A stretch of DNA of 64,000 nt from Klebsiella ornithinolytica NBRC 105727 = ATCC 31898 (GTDB lineage Bacteria; Pseudomonadota; Gammaproteobacteria; Enterobacterales; Enterobacteriaceae): assembly GCF_001598295.1 (NCBI RefSeq), contig NZ_BCYR01000009.1, positions 124,001 to 188,000 of the forward strand, read 5' to 3'. The stretch's first letter is position 1. Each line of letters opens with the position of its first letter. The notes beneath the pieces were generated by a model that worked only from the letters and a program-made list of their open reading frames with translations, made no database searches and had not been told where the DNA came from. This document shows, one piece after another, positions 58,273 through 64,000 of this stretch. Both the position numbers and the translations under genes were made by a program.

Positions 58273-59958
58273 ATGTCGCAAAGCAAATATCGCCAGCAAG
58301 ACGTACGTGCACCGCGAGGCACGACGTTGAATGCCAGGAGCTGGTTGACCGAAGCACCGCTGCGTATGTTAATGAACAACCTCGATCCCGATGTTGCCGA
58401 GAACCCACATGAGCTGGTGGTCTACGGCGGTATTGGTCGCGCGGCGCGTAACTGGGAATGCTATGACGCTATCGTGAAGGCGCTGAAAAACCTGGAAAGC
58501 GATGAGACGCTGCTGGTGCAGTCCGGTAAGCCGGTCGGCGTATTTAAAACCCATGAAAATTCACCGCGCGTACTGATTGCCAACTCCAACCTGGTCCCGC
58601 ACTGGGCGACCTGGGAACATTTCAATGAGCTGGATGCAAAAGGTCTGGCGATGTACGGCCAGATGACCGCGGGCAGCTGGATCTATATTGGTAGCCAGGG
58701 CATCGTGCAGGGCACCTACGAAACGTTCGTCGAAGCCGGACGTCAGCACTATCAGGGCAGCCTGAAGGGGCGCTGGGTCCTCACCGCCGGTCTGGGCGGT
58801 ATGGGCGGCGCACAGCCGCTGGCGGCGACGCTGGCAGGCGCCTGCTCGCTGAATATCGAATGTCAGCAGAGCCGGATCGATTTCCGTCTGCGTACCCGCT
58901 ACGTTGACGAGCAGGCCACCTCGCTGGATGACGCGCTGGCCCGCATCAAGAAATACACCGCCGAAGGCCGGGCTATCTCTATCGCCCTGTGCGGCAATGC
59001 CGCCGATATCGTGCCGGAGATGGTAAAGCGCGGCGTGCGCCCGGATATGGTCACCGACCAGACCAGCGCCCACGATCCGCTGCATGGCTATCTGCCGAAA
59101 GGCTGGACCTGGGAAGAGTATCAGGCGAAAGCTGAATCCGACCCGCAGGGGACGATTCTGGCGGCCAAGCGTTCGATGGCCGACCACGTTCAGGCGATGC
59201 TGGCCTTCAACGAAATGGGCGTACCGACCTTCGACTACGGCAACAATATCCGCCAGATGGCGCAGGAGATGGGCGTCGACAATGCGTTCGACTTCCCGGG
59301 TTTTGTCCCGGCCTATATTCGCCCGCTGTTCTGCCGCGGCATCGGTCCGTTCCGCTGGGTGGCCCTCTCCGGCGATCCGCAGGATATCTACAAAACCGAC
59401 GCCAAAGTGAAAGAGATCATCAAAGATGATCAGCATCTGCACCACTGGCTGGATATGGCGCGTGAGCGTATTAGCTTCCAGGGACTGCCGGCGCGTATTT
59501 GCTGGGTGGGGCTGGAGTGGCGCCAGAAGCTGGGGCTGGCCTTTAACGAAATGGTCCGCAGCGGTGAAGTGTCTGCGCCGATCGTCATTGGTCGTGACCA
59601 CCTTGACTCTGGCTCGGTTGCCAGCCCGAACCGCGAAACTGAATCCATGCGTGATGGCTCCGATGCCGTCTCCGACTGGCCGCTGCTGAACGCCTTACTC
59701 AATACCGCCAGCGGCGCGACCTGGGTGTCGCTGCATCACGGTGGTGGCGTCGGGATGGGCTTCTCGCAGCACTCCGGGATGGTTATCGTCTGTGACGGTA
59801 CCGACGAAGCGGCCGCGCGTATTGCCCGCGTGCTGCATAACGATCCGGCGACCGGGGTGATGCGTCACGCCGATGCGGGTTACGACATCGCGATTGAGTG
59901 CGCGGCGGAACAAGGACTGAATCTTCCTATGGTGGCAGCAACGCAGGGGCAACGCTGA
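58273..59958 (+). CDS. hutU: Urocanate hydratase (urocanase)
   Basis: HutU adds water to urocanate using bound NAD+, step two of the pathway. From 58273 it is 561 residues starting [20 protein letters not shown], with AGGAGA 7 bp upstream. The NAD-loop [20 protein letters not shown], the catalytic-region [17 protein letters not shown] with its conserved Cys, and [15 protein letters not shown] are present. It leads to hutH after 1 bp. Confidence 0.96.
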   Translation: MSQSKYRQQDVRAPRGTTLNARSWLTEAPLRMLMNNLDPDVAENPHELVVYGGIGRAARNWECYDAIVKALKNLESDETLLVQSGKPVGVFKTHENSPRVLIANSNLVPHWATWEHFNELDAKGLAMYGQMTAGSWIYIGSQGIVQGTYETFVEAGRQHYQGSLKGRWVLTAGLGGMGGAQPLAATLAGACSLNIECQQSRIDFRLRTRYVDEQATSLDDALARIKKYTAEGRAISIALCGNAADIVPEMVKRGVRPDMVTDQTSAHDPLHGYLPKGWTWEEYQAKAESDPQGTILAAKRSMADHVQAMLAFNEMGVPTFDYGNNIRQMAQEMGVDNAFDFPGFVPAYIRPLFCRGIGPFRWVALSGDPQDIYKTDAKVKEIIKDDQHLHHWLDMARERISFQGLPARICWVGLEWRQKLGLAFNEMVRSGEVSAPIVIGRDHLDSGSVASPNRETESMRDGSDAVSDWPLLNALLNTASGATWVSLHHGGGVGMGFSQHSGMVIVCDGTDEAAARIARVLHNDPATGVMRHADAGYDIAIECAAEQGLNLPMVAATQGQR

Positions 59959-59959
59959 G

Positions 59960-61492
59960 ATGAAAAACTTAACTCTGATTCCAGGTCAACTGAGTCTGGC
60001 GCAGCTACGCGAGGTGTTCCAGCATCCGCTGACCATCACTCTCGACGAGCAGGCTTTTGCCGCTATTAACGAGAGCGTCGCCTGCGTCAACGCCATTCTG
60101 GCCGAAGGACGCACCGCTTACGGCATTAACACCGGTTTTGGCCTGCTGGCGTCAACGCGGATCTCCACGGACGATCTGGAAAACCTGCAGCGTTCTCTGG
60201 TGCTGTCTCATGCGGCGGGCATTGGTGAGCCGCTGGATGATGCCATGGCACGTCTGATTATGGTGCTGAAGATTAACAGCCTTTCCCGCGGCTTCTCCGG
60301 GATTCGTCTGAGCGTCATTCAGGCGCTGATTCAACTGGTGAATAAAGGCGTCACGCCGTGGATCCCGGCTAAAGGTTCCGTCGGCGCATCCGGTGACCTG
60401 GCGCCGCTGGCGCACATGTCCCTGACGTTGCTGGGTGAGGGGAAAGCCCGCGTCGACGGCGAGTGGATGCCGGCGCTGCAGGCGTTGAAAAAAGTGGGTC
60501 TCGAGCCGATTACCCTGGCGGCGAAAGAGGGGCTGGCGCTGCTGAACGGTACTCAGGCATCGACGGCGTTTGCGCTGCGCGGCCTGTTTGACGCGGAAGA
60601 TCTGTTTGCTTCCGCGGTGGTATGCGGCGCGCTCACCACCGAAGCGGCGCTGGGATCGCGTCGTCCGTTTGATTCGCGTATTCACGAAGCGCGCGGCCAG
60701 CGCGGGCAGATTGACGCTGCGGCGCTGTATCGCCATGTGCTGACCGACAGCAGCGAGATTTCGCAGTCGCATCACAACTGTAGCAAAGTGCAGGACCCGT
60801 ACTCTCTGCGCTGTCAGCCGCAGGTGATGGGCGCCTGTCTGACCCAGATTCGCCAGGCCGCGGAAGTCCTGCTGATTGAGGCCAATGCGGTGTCGGATAA
60901 CCCGCTGGTCTTCGCCGCCGAGAATGAAGTGATCTCCGGCGGTAACTTCCACGCCGAACCGGTAGCGATGGCGGCGGATAACATTGCGCTGGCGATTGCC
61001 GAAATCGGTTCGCTGTCCGAGCGTCGTATTGCGCTGATGATGGACAGTCATATGTCGCAGCTGCCGCCTTTCCTTGTGAAAAATGGCGGCGTCAACTCCG
61101 GCTTTATGATTGCGCAGGTGACCGCTGCGGCGTTAGCCAGTGAGAACAAAGCGCTGGCGCACCCGCACAGCGTTGATAGCCTGCCGACGTCGGCAAACCA
61201 GGAAGATCACGTCTCGATGGCGCCGGCTGCCGGTCGTCGTCTGTGGGCGATGGCGGAAAACACCCGCGGCGTGCTGGCCGTGGAGTGGCTGGCCGCCGTC
61301 CAGGGGCTGGATATGCGCGAAGGGCTGGCCAGCAGTCCGCTGCTGGAAGAGGCGCGTCATCTGCTGCGCGAGCGGGTTTCGCATTACACCCAGGATCGCT
61401 TCTTCGCCCCGGATATCGATAACGCTATTGAGCTTCTGGCTGCGCGCCACCTGACGCGACTGCTCCCTGCCGTCTTGCCTGGTCAGATCTGA
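59960..61492 (+). CDS. hutH: Histidine ammonia-lyase (histidase)
   Basis: HutH removes ammonia from histidine to give urocanate, which is also the inducer. The 510-residue product starts [20 protein letters not shown]. The Ala-Ser-Gly triplet that cyclises to the MIO cofactor is in [17 protein letters not shown] (about residues 142-144); [10 protein letters not shown] supplies the catalytic Tyr and [22 protein letters not shown] follow. It is coupled to hutU by near-adjacent stop and start. Confidence 0.97.
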   Translation: MKNLTLIPGQLSLAQLREVFQHPLTITLDEQAFAAINESVACVNAILAEGRTAYGINTGFGLLASTRISTDDLENLQRSLVLSHAAGIGEPLDDAMARLIMVLKINSLSRGFSGIRLSVIQALIQLVNKGVTPWIPAKGSVGASGDLAPLAHMSLTLLGEGKARVDGEWMPALQALKKVGLEPITLAAKEGLALLNGTQASTAFALRGLFDAEDLFASAVVCGALTTEAALGSRRPFDSRIHEARGQRGQIDAAALYRHVLTDSSEISQSHHNCSKVQDPYSLRCQPQVMGACLTQIRQAAEVLLIEANAVSDNPLVFAAENEVISGGNFHAEPVAMAADNIALAIAEIGSLSERRIALMMDSHMSQLPPFLVKNGGVNSGFMIAQVTAAALASENKALAHPHSVDSLPTSANQEDHVSMAPAAGRRLWAMAENTRGVLAVEWLAAVQGLDMREGLASSPLLEEARHLLRERVSHYTQDRFFAPDIDNAIELLAARHLTRLLPAVLPGQI

Positions 61493-61515
61493 CCCTCGTT
61501 GTTTTCTGTACCCGT

Positions 61516-61541
61516 GTCGGGGGGATAAGCTCCCCCCGGCC
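61516..61541 (+). other. GC hairpin between hutH and the permease gene
   Basis: TCGGGGGGATAAGCTCCCCCCGG forms a 7 bp GC stem with no T run. It lies 24 bp after hutH and 50 bp before the permease start, so it may reduce read-through or protect the hutUH message while letting some transcripts continue. Confidence 0.6.
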
Positions 61542-61591
61542 GTCCTACACGCATATTTGTCGTCATACAAAAATTATCAGGACACTTGCAT

Positions 61592-62998
61592 ATGCAACAA
61601 CAACCACAATCGCCACAAAAGCCCCACCTGCTGCGCGGGCTGAATGCCCGACATATTCGCTTCATCGCGCTCGGTTCCGCCATTGGTACCGGGCTGTTTT
61701 ATGGTTCTGCCGCCGCCATTAAGGCCGCGGGACCGGCGGTTCTGCTGGCCTATCTGATCGGCGGCGCGGCGGTATTTATCGTCATGCGTGCGCTGGGCGA
61801 AATGGCGGTACGCAACCCCGTTTCCGGCTCCTTCGGCAGCTATGCCCGCCAGTATCTCGGGCCGCTGGCCGGGTTTATTACCGGCTGGACCTATACCTTT
61901 GAGATGGTGATTGTCGCCCTGGCGGATGTCACCGCGTTTGGTATCTATATGGGGCTCTGGTACCCGGATGTGCCGCGCTGGATTTGGGTACTGAGTATTA
62001 TCTTCTTCATCGGCGCGATGAACTTGTGCCACGTGCGCATTTTCGGCGAGATGGAGTTCTGGCTGTCGCTGATTAAAGTGGTGGCGATTATTGCGATGAT
62101 CGTCGCCGGCGGCAGCATTATTTTCTTCGGCTTTGGTCATGCCTTCCCGGCGACGGGGCTGGAAAACCTGTGGAGCCACGGCGGGTTCGCGCCGAACGGC
62201 TGGCAGGGAATTGTTGCGTCGCTGGGTATTGTGATGTTTGCCTTTGGCGGCGTCGAAATTATCGGCGTGACCGCGGCGGAAGCGCAGAACCCGAAGAAAG
62301 TGATTCCGCAGGCAATTAATACCATCCCGCTGCGTATCGTGCTGTTCTATGTCTGCACGCTGGCGATCCTGATGGCCATTTTCCCGTGGAACAGCTTTGG
62401 CGAGCAGGGCAGCCCGTTCGTGCTTATTTTTAGCGGCCTGGGGATTCCGGCGGCGGCGACAATCCTCAATATCATCGTGATCAGCGCCAGTATTTCAGCC
62501 ATCAATAGCGATATTTTTGGCGCCGGTCGCATGATGTACGGCATGGCAAAAGAGGGGATGGCGCCGAAAAGCTTCCAGCGAATCGCCAGCAACGGCGTGC
62601 CGTGGATGACGGTAGTGGTGATGGGCGTGGCGCTGCTGGTGGCGGTAGTGCTGAACTATCTGATGCCGGAACAGGTCTTTGTGCTGATTGCCTCCCTGGC
62701 GGCATTTGCAACGGTATGGGTCTGGCTGATGATCCTGCTGGCTCATTTCGCCATGCGTCGCGGTTTGTCGGCAGAAGAACGTCGCCAGATTGCGTTCCCG
62801 GTGCCGTTCTGGCCGGTTGCGCCGCTGCTGACCCTGCTGTTTATGGGACTGGTGATTGCGGTGCTCGGGATGGTGGAGGAGACGCGGATTGCGCTGATCG
62901 CCGGTCTGGTCTGGCTTGGGCTGCTGACGATTATCTGGTATGCGAAAGTCAAAAAAACCGTGCGGATGCCGGTGGCTGAGCAGTCATCTTCGAGCTGA
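61592..62998 (+). CDS. APC-family amino acid permease, probable histidine/proline-type transporter
   Basis: The 468-residue protein starts [20 protein letters not shown] and has about twelve membrane helices. The amino acid transporter signature is clear: [20 protein letters not shown] in helix 1 and [39 protein letters not shown] after it. It most resembles the ProY/HutT group. Position after hutUH suggests histidine or urocanate uptake, but substrate is inference. I use ATG 61592 rather than TTG 61586; AGGA lies 9 bp upstream. Confidence 0.88.
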   Translation: MQQQPQSPQKPHLLRGLNARHIRFIALGSAIGTGLFYGSAAAIKAAGPAVLLAYLIGGAAVFIVMRALGEMAVRNPVSGSFGSYARQYLGPLAGFITGWTYTFEMVIVALADVTAFGIYMGLWYPDVPRWIWVLSIIFFIGAMNLCHVRIFGEMEFWLSLIKVVAIIAMIVAGGSIIFFGFGHAFPATGLENLWSHGGFAPNGWQGIVASLGIVMFAFGGVEIIGVTAAEAQNPKKVIPQAINTIPLRIVLFYVCTLAILMAIFPWNSFGEQGSPFVLIFSGLGIPAAATILNIIVISASISAINSDIFGAGRMMYGMAKEGMAPKSFQRIASNGVPWMTVVVMGVALLVAVVLNYLMPEQVFVLIASLAAFATVWVWLMILLAHFAMRRGLSAEERRQIAFPVPFWPVAPLLTLLFMGLVIAVLGMVEETRIALIAGLVWLGLLTIIWYAKVKKTVRMPVAEQSSSS

Positions 62999-63004
62999 AT
63001 GAGT

Positions 63005-63144
63005 CCCCGGTGGCGCTGCGCTTACCGGGGCTACAAGGGGTTGTCAGGTATCGCGGGTGGCGTAATTCGCGCCCCGGGCCAGGTTTACCGGGCCACAAAG
63101 GGGGTGTCAGGTCGCCCGGATAAGGCGTAAGCCGCTATCCGGGG
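63005..63144. repeat. Cluster of REP-type palindromes
   Basis: Three hairpins are visible after the permease: CCCCGGTGGCGCTGCGCTTA with CCGGGGCTAC, GCCCCGGGCCAGG with TTTACCGGGCC, and CGCCCGGATAAGGCGTAAGC with CGCTATCCGGGG. They form a BIME between the convergent permease and ybhB genes. Confidence 0.8.
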
Positions 63145-63163
63145 AGGAACTGACGGGAGAAAG

Positions 63164-63640
63164 TCAGATAAACAGGGCGGTGATGGATGCGCTGCCCAAC
63201 GAATGAAAATGGACGTTAAAGCCTACCATCGCACCGCTTGCCCCTTCATCGACCTCGATCTTCTCGACATCCAGCGCATGCACCGTAAAGATGTAGCGAT
63301 GGCTTTCCCCTTTTGGCGGCGCCGCGCCGCCGTAGCCGGGGAGGCCGAAATCGGTGCGGGTCTGGATTGCGCTGGCCGGCAGCGGGGCCAGACCGGAGCC
63401 GGCTCCCTGCGGTAGTTCGCGCGTTTCCGCCGGTAGATTGGCGACCAGCCAGTGCCACCAGCCGGAGCCGGTGGGCGCATCGGGATCGTAACAGGTCACC
63501 ACAAAGCTTTTAGTTCCGTCAGGCACCTCGTCCCACGCCAGATGCGGCGAGATATTATCGCCATCGTAGCCCATGCCGTTAAATACATGGCGGTGGGGCA
63601 ATTTCCCGCCATCCTGCAGATCGTGACTGATTAGGTTCAT
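63164..63640 (-). CDS. ybhB: PEBP/Raf-kinase-inhibitor-like protein YbhB
   Basis: The 158-residue product begins MNLISHDLQDGGKLPHRHVF and equals E. coli YbhB in length. The phosphatidylethanolamine-binding-protein fold is marked by GDNISPHLAWDEVPDGTKSF, YDPDAPTGSGWWHWLVANLP and the GAAPPKGESHRYIFTVHAL block. Its physiological role is unclear. It lies between the hut cluster and bioA, as ybhB does in other enterics. Confidence 0.95.
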   Translation of the reverse strand: MNLISHDLQDGGKLPHRHVFNGMGYDGDNISPHLAWDEVPDGTKSFVVTCYDPDAPTGSGWWHWLVANLPAETRELPQGAGSGLAPLPASAIQTRTDFGLPGYGGAAPPKGESHRYIFTVHALDVEKIEVDEGASGAMVGFNVHFHSLGSASITALFI

Positions 63641-63715
63641 GCCGTCTCGTCTCCTCTGGGATAATCAACTGATTAACAAAGAAGTGTAGTCCTGTTGACG
63701 GCCAGTTTCTGCTAC

Positions 63716-64000
63716 TTAATCGCGAAAAAATGTTTCGTTGAGCACCGCCGCGTTAACCGCCTGGGTCAGGCGCGTCAGCTGCCGCGGGGTAATCACGTAC
63801 GGCGGCATCAGGTAAATCAGGCGGCCGAACGGGCGAATCCATACGCCTTGTTCGACGAAGAAGCGCTGCATCGCGGCCATATTGACCGGGCGGCAAGTTT
63901 CCACCACGCCGATGGCGCCCAGCACGCGGACATCGGCGACCAGCGGGGATTCCCGTGCCGGAGCCAGCTCGACATTAAGCTGCGCTTCAATCGCGGCGAC
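63716..64000 (-). CDS. bioA: Adenosylmethionine-8-amino-7-oxononanoate aminotransferase (C-terminal part)
   Basis: The minus-strand frame runs from the window edge to a stop at 63716 and gives the last 94 residues of BioA, with [40 protein letters not shown] and the C terminus VLNETFFRD. BioA is the PLP aminotransferase that makes diaminopelargonate for biotin. About 330 residues lie beyond the window. A 75 bp gap separates it from ybhB. Confidence 0.95.
   Translation of the reverse strand, partial: VAAIEAQLNVELAPARESPLVADVRVLGAIGVVETCRPVNMAAMQRFFVEQGVWIRPFGRLIYLMPPYVITPRQLTRLTQAVNAAVLNETFFRD

Noticed and set aside
58561-59601. 346-codon minus-strand frame inside hutU
   Set aside because: Antisense shadow in GC-rich coding DNA; hutU on the plus strand is intact and recognised.
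61516-61541. Rho-independent terminator after hutH
   Set aside because: The stem is strong but no T run follows, so it was listed as a hairpin only.

Overview
This 64 kb window reads as a conserved chromosomal segment of an enteric bacterium (Enterobacteriaceae), closest in gene content and order to the Klebsiella/Raoultella/Enterobacter side of the family. The backbone follows the E. coli order dtpD-ybgI-pxp-nei-gltA-sdh-suc-cyd-tol-pal-tRNA-nadA-pnuC-zitB-aroG-gpmA-gal-mod-pgl-ybhC-ybhB-bioA. It differs from K-12 in carrying a histidine utilisation (hut) cluster between ybhC and ybhB with a NAC-type nitrogen control site, and in carrying two extracytoplasmic-function (ECF) sigma factor modules where K-12 has ybhD-ybhJ. 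Most genes are assigned from recalled similarity to E. coli or Klebsiella proteins plus visible motifs; no database search was run.

Layout. 1-569: 5' part of dtpD (minus). 840-7162: ybgI, then pxpB-pxpC-pxpA with two DUF969/DUF979 membrane proteins, pcp and nei, apparently a pyroglutamate (5-oxoproline) recovery operon. 7163-7867: about 700 bp with no convincing gene. 7868-19839: TCA-cycle block, gltA (minus) divergent from sdhCDAB-sucABCD, with an ERIC element, a second long palindromic element and REP/BIME repeats between genes. 19840-20605: AT-rich cydA control region. 20606-23751: cytochrome bd operon cydABX-ybgE. 23912-29657: ybgC-tolQRAB-pal-cpoB. 29820-30786: four tRNA-Lys and one tRNA-Val with odd tRNA-tail repeats. 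30976-36019: nadA, pnuC, zitB, aroG, gpmA. 36226-40486: galETKM with both Gal operators preserved. 40693-46828: modF, modE, acrZ, modABC, ybhA. 47002-47997: pgl.

48135-53232 is the least ordinary part. A four-gene operon encodes a secreted peroxiredoxin, a short DsbD-like thiol transporter with a thioredoxin tail, an ECF sigma factor and an NrsF-type membrane anti-sigma factor. Upstream of it, on the same strand, a second unit encodes a secreted TPR protein, another ECF sigma factor that seems to lack any ATG/GTG/TTG start (best candidate ATT), and a one-span anti-sigma factor. I infer that the first operon is an envelope thiol/peroxide stress circuit: NrsF keeps two cysteines spaced like those reported for the Caulobacter protein.

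53526-54809 is ybhC. 55177-62998 holds hutIGC, hutUH and an amino acid permease; both hut promoters carry a shared TGTCTATACAA half-site (probable HutC operator). 63164-63640 is ybhB and the window ends inside bioA (minus). The organism therefore couples strong central carbon and respiratory loci with nitrogen scavenging from histidine and pyroglutamate, and two extra envelope-sensing sigma circuits.
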